Assembly (NCBI GenBank): GCA_963513935.1
Contig: OY740765.1
Coordinates: 72,299,638-72,363,637, forward strand
DNA from: Aphrophora alni
Taxonomy: Eukaryota; Arthropoda; Insecta; Hemiptera; Aphrophoridae
Length of the DNA stretch: 64,000 nucleotides
Direction: 5' to 3'
Made by a program: the position numbers and the translations under genes. Shown here piece by piece: positions 12,093-23,640 of this stretch. The notes below the pieces were generated by a model. It was given only the letters and a program-made list of their open reading frames with translations. It did not search any database and was not told the origin of the DNA. Each line of letters starts with the position of its first letter. The first letter of the stretch is position 1.

Positions 12093-14165
12093 TTAACCCC
12101 TTAATGGTTAGCGACGTAATATTATGTCATTGAACTTTTCAATAAAATGGGCTACTGACGTAATATTACGCAAATTAAATTTGTCCTGTTTTGTTTCTTT
12201 TGGCGACGTAATAACTCGACGGGATATAATAATATTGTATTTAATCGCTAGATAGCAGCATATGACGGAAGATACTGCGTTTCCTAGCATTGGCAGCCAT
12301 TTTTTGAATGCCTTAACAGCTACAGACTGAGCGGCCCACTAACCTCAGTTCGCCATGATTGGCTGTAGCAATAGCATTGTTTGTGTTTCTGTGCGTGTGT
12401 TACTGACTGTTCGTTGATTGTTCTATTTAGTTGTTTATTAGTTATTTTATTGTAGTTGTTGTTTTTTGTGACGTCACTATGGAAGATACCCAATTTATTG
12501 ATGACTGGTTACATATGAACCTTTCTGATTCTGAGAGTGAGGACAAGGTGATTGATGAAGAATTCGATGATGGCAATATGGATCTTGATGAGACCGGCCC
12601 TATTATTCCACAGATTCATGATGAAACACGAAAAAACGCGGCTCGACCTCTTCCTCTTGTGTGGCTTGATCACAAGGAAGTTTCTCCAAATGATAGACCT
12701 TCTGTGTTTGATTTCAGAGGTACCCCTGGCATAAAGGTAAAAATTGAAAATAAAATCGATCCCTATGAGTTGTTCAAACTTTTTATCACTGACGAACTTA
12801 TCAATCTAATAGTTACGGAAACAAATAGATACGCCGAACAATTTTTAGCGTTCAGGCCTTTGAAAGAGTTTTCAAGATTTCATTCTTGAAAACCTACAAA
12901 CAGAGATGAAATTCATGTTCTCTTATCAGTGTACATATTGCACAGGTTAATTTGGAAGCCAGAAATAGACTGTTACTATACCCAAAAACCACTCTTTGCA
13001 ACTCCTGGGTTTGCTAGCCTCATGACTCTAAACAGGCTAAAACTGTTGAGTAGATTTTTACATTTTGTGATGGGTCAAAAAAGCTTCAAAAACTACAGCC
13101 AATATTCGATTACATTTGTAACCGTCTATACGCCAGAGAGGGATGTAGCCATTGATGAAAGCCTTTTACTGTGGAAAGGCCGCTTGAGTTTCAAACAGTT
13201 CATTAGAATAAAACGAGCCAGATTCAGTATCAAGAGCTAGATTTTATCAGAGTCCATCACTGGGTATATTTGGAAGATGAAAACTTACCTGGGTAAAGGT
13301 ACAGATATTATACATAATCCAGTTGTAGGCCACGCAACTAATGTTGTTTTGACACTCCTAAATGGTTTGGAAAACCAGGGCTACAGAGTGTACACAGACA
13401 ATTTCTATTGCAGCCCGGAACTAGCCCTTGAACTTGAAAAAATAAAAACTGATGTTGTTGGGACGGTAAAAAAAACAGAGTAAACCTTCCAAAAGATCTT
13501 GTGAAAATGAAATTGAAAAAAGGCGAAATGAGTGTTATGTATGAAGAAAAGGGGAAGATGACGCATGAAGTGGATGGACAAACGTGAAGTAATTTGTTTG
13601 AGCTCAGTTCACGAAATGGACTGTATTGAAGTCACACGTAAAGGGAAAAAGGCTGTAATACCAACAATAGTGAACGACCGAGTAGATCAAATGCTTTCTG
13701 CCTATCCGGTTGAAAGAAAGCGACAAAAACGGTGGTACAAGAAAGAATTTAGACACCTTCTCAACATGTGTATTTTCAATGCTCATGTATTTTATACAAA
13801 AAATGGAGGGAAAAAAACTTCCTACGAGTTTAGGCAGTCTTTGGTGGAATCACTAATCGAGCATCACTTGGGTGAAAATGTCCACTCAAAATGAGGTCGC
13901 CCATCTTTGGAAAACGACCCTCTTCACCTCAAGGAAAGACATTTTCCTGAGTACGTGCCTGCTATGGAGAAGAAAGCCAATGCCACAAGAAGGTGTGTTG
14001 TATGCACCAGCAAGAAGATCAGAAGAGAGTCACGCTATATGTGCGTCAGCTGTGATGTTGTACTTTGTGCAGTCCCTTGCTTCAAATACTTTCACACTAA
14101 AAAAACTACTAGCCTATGTAACATTATGCTCATGTTTTATGTTTGTTTTGTAAAAAAATAAATAA
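12093..14165 (+). mobile_element. piggyBac-family element, left end plus decayed transposase
   Basis: A TTAA at 12093-12096 precedes CCCCTTAATGGTTAGCGACG, and the following 100 bases repeat the motif GACGTAATATTA (12114, 12159). This fits a piggyBac left terminal region. The transposase pseudogene follows. A matching right inverted repeat with TTAA was looked for after 14165 and not found, so the right end is lost or too diverged. A possible AATAAA polyadenylation signal lies near 14158. Confidence 0.75.
12479..14161 (+). pseudogene. piggyBac transposase, inactivated by nonsense and frameshift mutations
   Basis: The likely start is the ATG at 12479 (MEDTQFIDDW, then an acidic N-terminus). 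The same frame carries a TGA at 12887-12889 where the flanking SxKPTNR context expects Trp, and a TAG at 13238-13240. The DDE-like core is recognisable: VAIDESLLLWKGRLSFKQFI with the first Asp and YRVYTDNFYCSPELALEL with the second. A frameshift falls near 13475 and another near 13560. The segment VDQMLSAYPVERKRQKRWYK follows, but the bases just before it that should carry the third catalytic Asp and its GVD motif are missing. The C-terminus (about 14000-14110) keeps a Cys-rich domain: CVVC, CVSC, C-x-x-x-PCF and a terminal H. The copy cannot make active enzyme. Confidence 0.93.
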
Positions 14166-14303
14166 TTGATTGAAACCGATTTTTTTCTACTAGTTTTTTA
14201 CTATTTTTGTGATTTGCCACAGAATTAACTACATATAAATACGCCATGTATACATATTTACACATTTTCGGTACACATAACATAATCTAACCCTAACCTC
14301 TTA

Positions 14304-14343
14304 TATATATATAAGGGTTATATATATAACCCTTATATATATA
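14304..14343. repeat. 40-bp perfect palindrome
   Basis: The sequence is self-complementary about a centre at 14323/14324, with GGGTT and AACCC flanking a central TA run and further TA runs outside. It could extrude as a cruciform. Confidence 0.85.
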
Positions 14344-14454
14344 AGAAACATAATATATATAATATTATGTACATTTTATTATACATTTTTTATAATACAA
14401 ATTTTAAAAAAAAATTTACAATAGTTTTTGGATTTTTAACATGACTAATCATCT

Positions 14455-14538
14455 ATGCCTAAACATATATCATGCTCATATATACATAAACACACATTAT
14501 GCTCATGTAAAAATAAACACAAGTTTTACTCATGTATA
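14455..14538. repeat. Fragment of an approximately 32-bp minisatellite (first of several)
   Basis: Units of the form CATGTATACATAAACACACA plus TTATACT recur here and at 15421-15503, 21776-21815, 23409-23640, 27515-27690, 27909-27924 and 29041-29125. The fragments lie in the same orientation and are separated by transposable elements, so this was once one array. Confidence 0.85.
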
Positions 14539-15418
14539 CAGTAAAAACTCTCCAATCCGGATTAATGTGGCGCCGGCCGATCCGGATATCGAAAAATCCG
14601 GATCTCGGGGTGGCTATTTTTATATAGTTAAAGTGGTTTTAAACGTGAACAAAACGTAGCAAATTTACGTTCTTAGCGCTCTAACGTGTTATGCTTACGC
14701 TAAATTGTAGCTTTACCACAGTATTCTAAACATTAACTATGGTTTTTCAAATTACTGTAATATATAGACGTTATGTTTTAACTGTACTATAATATAATTT
14801 GCCGGTACGATAATCGGTAACAAAAGTACCAAAAACAACAAAAGGTAGGTTAATTAAATAAATATTACAATAGCTATGTTTAAAATTCTATTTATTTTAA
14901 GCTGAATAAGGCTCAGCATAAAGTACACAAACAACAATTAATTAGGTCTACAGTGTTAACTAAAAATATCAAACGAAAAATGAAGATTAGAAAATTAAAC
15001 AGTACAATAAATACGTACAGGATTGTACACGTGAAATTTTGATGAACGTACGATAAATGTTAATTTTCATTACAGTACAGTAATTTGTACCCACGTCAGT
15101 TTTTATTTAAAAAAGATGTAATGGTAGCTTGCTTGGCTCGTTGAACAAGCTTCTTAGATGTAATATCTCTCCATCTACGAAAAAGAAGGAGATCGGCTGG
15201 TGAGGATTCTTCTTGTGCTTCCATGTAGTCTATCAGCTGTTCAAGTGCTTGGAATCAGAACCGCACTACTGCCCAGTGCCCAGCTCAAAAACATCGTTCA
15301 CTACTATTCGGCCCGAAAATATTACTTTTGTATAGAAAATTGTATTTTAATTATTTTTTATACGATGGCATACGACGGCCGGATATCGGAGTTTCCGGAT
15401 ATCAGAGAGTGTTTACTG
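14539..15418 (-). mobile_element. Tigger/pogo deletion derivative with TA target-site duplication
   Basis: The ends are CAGTAAAAACTCTCCAATCC and, in reverse complement, CAGTAAACACTCTCTGATATCC, each flanked by TA (14537-14538, 15419-15420). CCGGATATC motifs recur inside both ends. It sits exactly within the minisatellite. The interior keeps only the last part of a transposase (15103-15248), so this 880-bp copy is an internal-deletion derivative. Confidence 0.88.
15103..15248 (-). pseudogene. C-terminal fragment of a Tigger/pogo transposase
   Basis: Reading right to left: ALEQLIDYMEAQEESSPADL, then LLFRRWRDITSKKLVQRAKQ, then ATITSFFK and a stop. The S-S-P-A-D-L-L-L-x-x-R-W-R-D motif and the terminal I-T-S-F-F are typical of the C-terminus of Tigger/jerky-like transposases. 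No DDE domain remains upstream. The frame itself is uninterrupted, so the copy is moderately young. Confidence 0.82.
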
Positions 15419-16639
15419 TATATGAATATAACACACATTATACTCATTCATACATAAATACACAGTATACTCATTTATAGATAAACCCAAATTATACTCA
15501 TGATCAGGGTGTTTCACCAAGAAACGGAAAAAATTTCAGGACGAGTTCTATGGGTGAAAATAATGAAAAAAGTTCATATGAACATAGGACCGGAAACGCT
15601 TTGTTTTCCATTTTGTGATAAAAAAAATTAATAACTTTTGAAATTAGTAAGATTATGAGTGTAAATTTGGTATGAGCATTGTTTATATTATTTTTTATCA
15701 GTATATACAAGATCCAAAACTTCAGTATGTAAATATTCAAAATGGCGACCATTGAAATGTTTTAAAATCAAATATCTCGAAACCAAAAATTTTATAAGAG
15801 ACAAAATATTTTTATTTTTTAATGACAAACAAAATGGGTTTTAAAATTTTTCTGTACCTTTAAAAATAATTAAGTTATCAGCAAAAAACCTTAAAAGAAA
15901 ATATTGGTAATTGTCAAAACACAAAAAATTATGATAGGCCTACTAGTTATTTCTTATTATACAGTATCAATAACTCGTGATAAAAATCAATATTTTTTTA
16001 TCATAACATACTCAAAAAAGTAGACTTTAACTTGTTTAAAACTTTAAAATTTTCTTTATTACAAACTTCAAATTAAAAAAATTGACAACTGCGCACACAT
16101 CATAGAAATAAAAATACACTAAAACTTCGTTTATCCAAAAATCCGGTTAACCCGGACGAAATTTTAAGATTTTTTTTTTTTTAATTAAAATATTTTGTCA
16201 TATAGTAATTGAGTAAGTCACCACAACTTCCCTTGATTTTTGTAATAATAACAGTTTGTTTTGTAACAAATACAATACAATAAATATACAGTAATTTTGT
16301 AACTTTGTATGTTAGTTGCGAAGTCAAAAACAATATGTTGCAGTAATTTCAGCAGAGACTGTACGACAGTACCGAGCATAGGGATAAAATTCCAGCCGGG
16401 CTGTACTGTTGAGTCACATATTTTCACACGCAAATTAGTACATATTTTCACACTAGTTCAGTTAAACAGTGTAAACATTACAATAAGCACTGTTATTTAG
16501 CTGTTGTTTGTATCTAGTGTGTTTAAGTTGATTGTTGGCGTTTCCGTTTTTAAAATCGTATGTTAAGTTTTAAATTTTATTTAAGTAATGTTTTATTTAT
16601 TCGAATCAGTTTGTTAGTTGTGTGAAAATCAGTATTTTG

Positions 16640-17908
16640 GATTTGTGGTAAAATTCCATTAAAAGAAAGAAGATCGTTGTTACAATTCAAAATAAATTGG
16701 AGGCTATTTATAAGATTGACAAAGGTGAGAGTGTAAGAAATGTTGCCAAGGAATATGGGGGTAGGGACTTTCACTGTCAGCAATTAGAAAAAAATAGAGC
16801 TCAAATTTAAGATTTTTGTACAAAATAAGTTACAAAAGACAGTCTAGGAGACGAAAAACTTTCGCCTTCCCAAGTTTATAACACCGACGAAACTAGTATG
16901 TTTTTTTAAAATGCTGCCTAAAAAGTCCTTAGTGTCTAAGCTTGAAGAAAAAGCGAAAGGTCACAAAAAGGCAAAGAACGTATGATATTGCTTTGTTGTT
17001 GAAATATAACAGGTGAACACAAATTGCCCTTGCTGTTGATTGGCAAATCTGTGAATCCAAGCGCTTTAAAAAATATAAATTTTAACTTTTTGCCAATATT
17101 GTACCGATCACAGAAAAGCCTAGATGTCTGCAAACCTATTTAAGAATTGGTTTTTCTACCACTTTGTTCCTCTTGTAAAAAAAAAAAAAAAACACCTCAG
17201 AGAAAAGTGACTGTCTAAGAAAGCAATGTTAAGTAACATCTCTAATTCAACCAAAGAACCAAGGCCCGATTGAGGCTTTGAAACGGAGATACCTTAAGAC
17301 ACTTATAAGTAAAATAGTTGAGGAAAATGAAGACGTGAAAAAAGATATCATGACGGTTTTGAACAAAATTAACTTAAAAAGTCTAATTTACATGTCTGCT
17401 GCTGTATGGGAAGATGTTTCTCAAAATTACAAAACTTGTGGAAAAAGTTGTGACCGGAAATGCCAAAACCAGTGAAGCTGAAAATATAGAGTGTATTGAA
17501 AGTGACGAGTCATCTGGAAATAAATAAATTTAAAAAATGTTAAAAGAAATTGAAGGCTGTGAAAATGTGTAAGATGAAGAATATCTGAATGAATAAATAT
17601 AGATGACGATGACCCGGGATATCAGCTACTTTCAGAGAACAAGATCGATGATGAGGGCTCTAAACAATTCGTGGAAGAGGAATCAAGTTTAGGAGATGAT
17701 GAGGATGACACGGCAGTCACAACCAATACACATTCAGAGGCTACTACAATGTTTGACCACCTTTTAAATTATTTATGTCAAAACAAAACGAGCCCAGGAG
17801 AAGTGCTATTAATTAAAAGGCTAAGCAATCTTGTGGCTAAGAAAAGATTTTTATCACTAAAGCAAAAAAACAAAACATTTTTAACGTTCCAACCAGTTTG
17901 TTTCTTGT
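16640..17908 (+). pseudogene. Tigger/pogo transposase, heavily decayed
   Basis: The helix-turn-helix start is visible at 16660-16760 (KRKKIVVTIQNKLEAIYKID, then KGESVRNVAKEYGG). Most of the CENP-B-like second DNA-binding region is gone. The DDE region resumes near 16865 with LSPSQVYNTDETSMFF, containing the first catalytic Asp, then GEHKLPLLLIGKSVNP. The block around the second Asp is replaced by an A-run and unrelated sequence. The tail (17278-17475, then 17671-17910) shows MKRRYLKTLISKIVEENEDV and SPGEVLLIKRLSNLVAKKRF. Many stops and frameshifts rule out function. Confidence 0.85.
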
Positions 17909-18939
17909 AGCAAGCAGATGAACTAGCGCTAAGCGACTGAAAATTACTTTTTCAATTCAACATATACCCTATTAAAAATTATTGTATCACAATTATTTTT
18001 ATAGTGTTATAAAGCTGTTATACAGCAGATAGTTCATAAAAGTTAATAATTATATTTAATACATTGGTAAAATTTGTTTATTACGCACGATCAAGTTTCA
18101 CGGTAAACTGAAATTCAAATTATGACATCCATTTGTTTAATTTTCACAAGCCGATATAACTGTCTAACAACTTTTGAGTAATACTATTTTAGAGTATTTT
18201 TCTTCTTTTTTACTTAACTGTGTCTTCAAAATTATTCTAACTGTAACAGTTTTGATCTATAAAATTAAAACCAAACCAAGAATTTTGTACGCTTTATTCA
18301 TCTAAAATATCACTTATTTTCAAATTAATGTTTAGCCTAGTAAAACACATGCTATCGTTATAAACAATATACTGTTGAAATCATTATCATTGAACCTTTC
18401 ATATTCATTCAACGGATTGTGCTAAAACCAAAACTAGAAATTATAAAAATTCGATGAAGTTGCTCTATTTTACTGTAAGAGAGAGCCACATGCGGAAACT
18501 GATTATATGAGGAAATATCATTATATATTTTTTTCTAAATGTTAATACTCAGCCAAATACTACAAGTTGAAAACATTTCATCGATTTTTTCATCCTCTTT
18601 TGAACTATGTATTCAAAATTCTTATATCTGTGATAGTTTTTAAGATATCACACAAAGTCGTAAATTCTACGAAGTCATGATCAAAATTAACCAGAGCAGT
18701 TTGTAATGTCCTGTCTTTAGCGAATTGTGAAAAATGAAGACATATTCCATTTTTATTCCATTGAAAAGATGACATTCATTTCTACATATAAATACAAAGC
18801 AATATGTTATAGGCCTATTTTTAAGCAAGCTTATAACTGGAAATCTCATGCATTGACAAGTTTTGTGTCTTGTCTCAAGTGTCAAATTGCATTCATTCAG
18901 TGCGTATTAGATTTGTTTCAAGCGTGGCTCGATTTATTT

Positions 18940-19814
18940 CTGTTTATGTGAACTTATTTGTTTCGTAAGACTGATTTGTTTATGGAGTTATAATATGTGT
19001 GTGTTTTTTTAGAGTTTATTTATTTGAGTTAATTTCAAATTCTTCAGTGATTTTGTTTCAGGTTTACCTAGTACAAACATCTAGGTTATGTGAAATTGGG
19101 CCTTACTTTCTTCGGAAATTTCCACTCTGTCTAATAAAAATTGCATAAATCGATTTTCTTTTTACCTAATATTATACACATTTATATTACAAAACTTTTG
19201 TACCTTGAAAAAATTTTTTTTTAATTGTTGTACTGTAAATTATAAGCTTTTATGTGGAATTTTTGCCTAGGTTATTGCATGGTTTTTTGATTCCGACATA
19301 ATAACTCCAAAATTTGTAAATCTAAAATTTTTACAATTACACACATATAATATACATATATTTCTAAGAAAAATTATGATAAGTAGTTGTGATTTGGATA
19401 ATGTTACTATTTTTAATGATTTTTTTTCTAAATAAGTGTAACTTTTCAGCTATTTTAGACTTTACGTAAACATTTTTTTTCCTAATACAAATTTTAGAAA
19501 TTGATTTTTTCTCCCCCAACTTCTATTCACAACTACGTAACAAAACTTTTGTATATCTTGAAAAAATGTTACTATGATACATATACGCTTTTCTGTAGAA
19601 TTTTCACATTTTTTAATTTCTGACATACTTACTCCAAAACCGTAACATGTAACTTTTTTTTCTTTACACAGATAAATTCTATGCACTTTCCTGAAAAAAA
19701 TGATGTTTTATAAGTTGGGTTTTGAATAAAATTACTATTTTTAATGATTTTTTTTTTACAAAATGATTAAAAAGGTGAAAAATGGCAATATTTTGAGGCC
19801 GATTGGAGGGTTAA
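18940..19814 (-). mobile_element. TTAA-family non-autonomous repeat, copy 1 (inverted orientation)
   Basis: The stretch ends at 19805-19814 with GGAGGGTTAA, the mirror of the TTAACCCTCC start seen at 35412. Internal landmarks shared with the other copies include, in reverse complement, GTTTTGGAGTAAGTATGT and the GTGCATAGAATTTATCTGTG block. It is about 875 bp and closely parallels 34545-35415 in the same orientation, including a shared distal part with TTTGTTTCAGG near 19055 and 34655. It lies inside the Tigger copy and is therefore younger than it. Confidence 0.75.
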
Positions 19815-20368
19815 AAAGCAGTAGGACAAATATAATTTAAGGTCTGTTGTACTGTATTTTATTTTGAATCACTTAATTTTAGTTATTTACTTATTTCAAT
19901 TTAACACATAATAAATAATTTTATAGTTTCTGTACTTTTCTACCACAAATTATTTGAGTTTTTCTTAAAAACTGTAATTATGGTTTAAAACAGCAAAATT
20001 TATCCGAAAATTCGTTTATCCAGAAAGGGTCTGGTCCCATCAATTTCGGATAAATGAGGTTTCAGTGTATTATGAAAAATCAAATAAACAAGGTTATAGA
20101 ACCCGTATCTGCATTAATTTTTGAGAAATCTGGGATAGAACGCAAAAAATTGGGATAAAAACCCTGTTTTTTATGTTTGACATACAAAAACTTTGTAAAA
20201 TGGGTAATGAACATATAAAACTTTTAAACAAAATTTGTAGATAATTACACTAAGAAAATTGATGTAAGTAAAGTACACTACAAACAAACATAAGTTATAC
20301 TTTAAATAAAAAATTTTAAAGTTTTAAACAAGTTAAAGTCTACTTTTTGAGTATGATATAATAAAAAA

Positions 20369-21255
20369 GGTAATTGTTTACAAAGAAAGTTACCGGTATT
20401 TTTGGTGATTAACAAAAATAATCATAATAAACATACCTTATTCTTAATAATAAAATAAGTTTTCAATGCAGAGCTTACTTTTTCATGAAAAAAACAACAT
20501 AATTTCAACATTTCTAGGTTAAAGTCCATTAAGTGAATTACGCGTTAAAATAGGTTTGTACACGAATTTTTACCTTACAAGGTCAAGTACAGTATCCTCA
20601 TGGTAGGAATGTGCCTGGGGTGGAGGAGAAGAAAAGAGGGGCCTCCATACTTTGTTTGTTGTGATTACTTTTAGCAGTACAACCCAATAAAAAAATATAG
20701 ACCTCAAATGCTTCTGTGTAAACACGTACCCTACTTTCGTTTCTTTTATAGGTGTAAATAAGAATAAAATGTTTACAAGAGTCTGTCATGAAGTTGTAAC
20801 TTTAGGAATTAAATATAGCTAAGCAGTAATTTGTGTACCAAGTTTTCTTGGTATGGGGTGTACCGTCAAGTCAGGCTAGAGAAGCAAGTAGAAAAGAAGA
20901 CACGCCCTTTACGCCAGACACTATCCTAGTCTGAGGCTACTGTAAGATGGCTATATATATATATATATATATATATAGCCACCTTACCTGACCTACGCGT
21001 AATTTGGAAAAAAAAAATATTGTGCATGGGTTCCCAAGCGGTCACCCATCCAAATACTAAACGAACTTAATGTTGCTTGACTTTGGTGATCTATAAAATG
21101 CATTGAATTCTGTAGTTTTGAAACTGAGATTTTTCGGTGAAAAAGTTAGCTCCGCATTGATAACTTATTTTATTATTAAGAAATAAGGTATGTAGAACAT
21201 GATTAAAATAAAAAATCATCAAAAATACTAGTAACTTTCTTTGTCAACAATTACC
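20369..21255. mobile_element. Nested inverted-repeat element carrying a 5S-rRNA-derived segment
   Basis: The ends are GGTAATTGTTTACAAAGAAA and, in reverse complement, GGTAATTGTTGACAAAGAAA; the arms remain alignable for about 150 bp. The element interrupts the right arm of the 15505-21775 element exactly where the left arm is continuous. Its interior holds a (TA)n hairpin (GATGGC-TATATA-GCCACC, 20946-20984) and a 5S rRNA-like stretch at 21023-21091. No coding frame is present. Confidence 0.7.
21023..21091 (-). repeat. 5S rRNA-derived segment (SINE3-like or 5S pseudogene)
   Basis: Reading right to left gives GATCACCAAAGTCAAGCAAC, then about 20 bases, then TTGGATGGGTGACCGCTTGG and GAACCCATGC. 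This is the internal half of animal 5S rRNA including the box A and box C promoter elements; box C is perfectly kept. The first 40 or so bases of 5S are absent and the 3' end is degraded, so it is not a functional rRNA gene. A T-run follows in the direction of transcription (21009-21020). Confidence 0.85.
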
Positions 21256-21815
21256 TAAAAAAATATTACTTTTTAGTTATTAAGTTATTCATACTGTATA
21301 ATAAGAAATATCTATGCCTATCTGGCCAATCTTAATGTTTTCTGTGTTCTTGAAAATTATCAATTTATTTATTTTTAGGTTTTTTTACAATAACTTAATT
21401 AGTTTTCAAGGCACAGAAAAATGTTTTAAACCATTTTGTTTGCTATTAAAAAATAAGAATATTTTGTCTCTATAAAAATACAATTTCAGAGATATTTAAC
21501 TTTAAAAATTTTCAACAGTCGCCATTTTGTATATTTACATATTAAAGTTTTGGATCTTGGTATACTGATAAGAAATAGTATAAACAATATGCATACCAAA
21601 TTAAAACTCATAATCTTACTAATTTCAAAAGTTATCAATAATTTTTGTTAACACAAAATGGACGACAGATGGAAAATGAAGCATTTCCGGACCTATGTTC
21701 ACAAAAACTTTTTTAATTATTTTCACCAATAGAACTCTTCCTGAACTTCATTCCGTTTCTTCATGAAACACTGTGTATATAAACACAAGTTATGCTGATG
21801 TATACTGTACCGAGA

Positions 21816-23408
21816 TATATATTTTCAAATGTAAAGAAAAACAATTTAGTCCATGTGGTGGAACACTTTTACTGCCGGGAGGTGCTGTACCCTGGCGTTG
21901 AAGGCTGGAAACAGCGTCAGGCGACTCTTGCCGTAGGCAATTCTAACTGTACCTGAAGGCGATAAGTAATTCTATTAAATCGAGTCTTGCTGTGAATCAC
22001 ATTACATCGAAAATGTTTCTAAAATTTTAAGTTTGCATTCGATGTCATCATGCAACTCGTGCTACTTTGGTTATTTTGAAAAAAGGTTTAATAAAGGTGC
22101 TTCACTAACATGTGCATAGTGTTTTCTAAATTAAAAACAAAATTACGACTTCGTTGTTAATCATCATGCCTCGTTGTCTTTGGACAACTCTTGACATCTC
22201 TTGAACCAGGTAAAAGAAAGTCACGGTTTCATTTACTGAGTTAACTATGTTAAAATATGTACCGTCTTTATGAATGTAAAAATTTAAATCTATTTTTAAT
22301 TATAAATAAACTTTAGCTTGTCAGTAAATTATAAACGTATAGATTCAAACGAATAGCAATTCATTTTATTTCTAGTCATTATAAAAGTGAAATCATCAAT
22401 TGACTTATTTAACATATATAACATTTTGTTTTCAAAGAAATTGCAGTTTCAGAGCTTAGTTACAGAGAAATATATTACTTATAAACCTAGAACAGAAGTG
22501 TTTAAACTTGTAAAAGGTCTCTGTTCATTTACTAATTCCAATCTGTATATTTCTCAGCTTATGTTGGTTCAAGTTGGAACTCCAAGTGCAAATTCAAGTT
22601 CAAGTTCAACTTAAGACATTTCAACCTAGTCTTCAAAAGGACATTTCAACATTGTACGAAATGTAAAAGTACAAATTAAAAACAAAAGAACTTGAATTTA
22701 TGTTCATTGATTAAGGATTTGTTTGTCAATTTTGTTTAAATAATGCTTTAGGTTTTTTTTTTAAAAAAGGAGTATTCACAATAATTATTCAATGGAAAAC
22801 TAAAATAAATTATTTGGAAGGGATATGCTAGCAACTTTGGACCTCACAACCCCAAAGGGGTTAATTTTCTAAATTTGTAAGGTATTGACGTCAATCACCA
22901 ATAAAAATTTCTAACATAATTTTTTTTATATAATAAACTAGTTCTTTATAGTTGGCCAATTTAGCTAATGCACATGTAACCTATTGTTATTTTTTTACTA
23001 CCTTTTGTAATGAGTTAGTCTTAGAAACATTTTTTTTTTTGTAATTTAAGTACTCTTAACAAATTGTTACCATTATCTTTTGTTCACCAAAATATTTGTA
23101 ATTTAGAACATATGGGGGGGGGGGCTTGTTCAATGCTATGTAAAATTTTTGTTTTAAGGGTGTATCAACTTTATATATGCATAAATGACTAATCGACTTA
23201 TTACAATTTTTTATTTTTTTTATTAAATAAACCAAAGTTATATGTTAATCTGTATTTTTGTGGATGGTTAACTCAGATAGCGCCAGATTCAAAAGAGGGC
23301 AAGATCAACGAGGGAACTAAAAAAAAATTTTTTTTACTTGACATGACCATTCCTTTTGGTTCAATACGCTCCTCCGTTTCTTGTTAAAATTTTCCCCTTT
23401 GAATGGTA
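21816..23408. other. Insertion between minisatellite fragments, mostly unclassified
   Basis: About 1.6 kb separates two fragments of the same minisatellite and is presumably inserted sequence. It includes a more GC-rich patch at 21850-22220 and a dispersed repeat at 22800-22910. No coding motif or clear terminal repeat was recognised. A G-run lies at 23112-23124. Confidence 0.4.
22805..22905. repeat. Dispersed repeat, copy 1 (plus orientation)
   Basis: Contains CAACTTTGGACCTCACAACC, then CCAAAGGGGTTA and TATTGACGTCAAT. An inverted copy at 37965-38065 has the same order of motifs. Confidence 0.7.
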
Positions 23409-23640
23409 CAATACATAACACACATTATACTCATGTCTACATAACACACATTATACTCATGTCTACATAAACACAAATTATACTTATGTATACATAAATA
23501 CACTTTATAATCATGTATACATAAACACACATTATACTCATGTATACATAAACACACATTATACTCATGTATACATAAACACCCATTATACTCATGTATA
23601 CATATATGCACATTATACTCATGTATATATAAATCAACTA
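23409..23640. repeat. Minisatellite fragment, about seven 32-bp units
   Basis: The best preserved piece of the array: units of CATGTATACATAAACACACA plus TTATACT follow each other with few changes. The repeated short frames on the minus strand simply reflect the repeat. Confidence 0.92.

Larger units (their letters stand above)
16117..20067 (+). mobile_element. Tigger/pogo-type element with decayed transposase, nested
   Basis: The left end CACTAAAACTTCGTTTATCC and the right end in reverse complement CACTGAAACCTCATTTATCC are flanked by TA (16115-16116 and 20068-20069). At about 3.95 kb it is longer than a simple Tigger, partly because a TTAA-type repeat (about 18940-19810) has inserted in its 3' half. 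The transposase relic occupies about 16640-17908. Confidence 0.85.
15505..21775. mobile_element. Long terminal-inverted-repeat element, enlarged by nested insertions
   Basis: The left arm (15505 to about 16110) starts CAGGGTGTTTCACCAAGAAA; the right arm in reverse complement from 21775 starts CACAGTGTTTCATGAAGAAA. Both continue through GAGTTCTAT-GGTGAAAATAAT, GGTCCGGAAA and TATTTCTTATTATACAGTAT. The inner parts match as well: ACTTTAACTTGTTTAAAACT near 16040 corresponds in inverted form to about 20325. Between the arms sits a Tigger copy (16117-20067), and the right arm is split by a second inverted-repeat element (20369-21255). Without these the element would be roughly 1.4 kb. The interior of its own has no coding sequence. 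Confidence 0.8.

Noticed and set aside
21023..21091. A functional 5S rRNA gene.
   Set aside because: The first third of the gene is missing and the 3' end is altered; only the internal promoter region is preserved.
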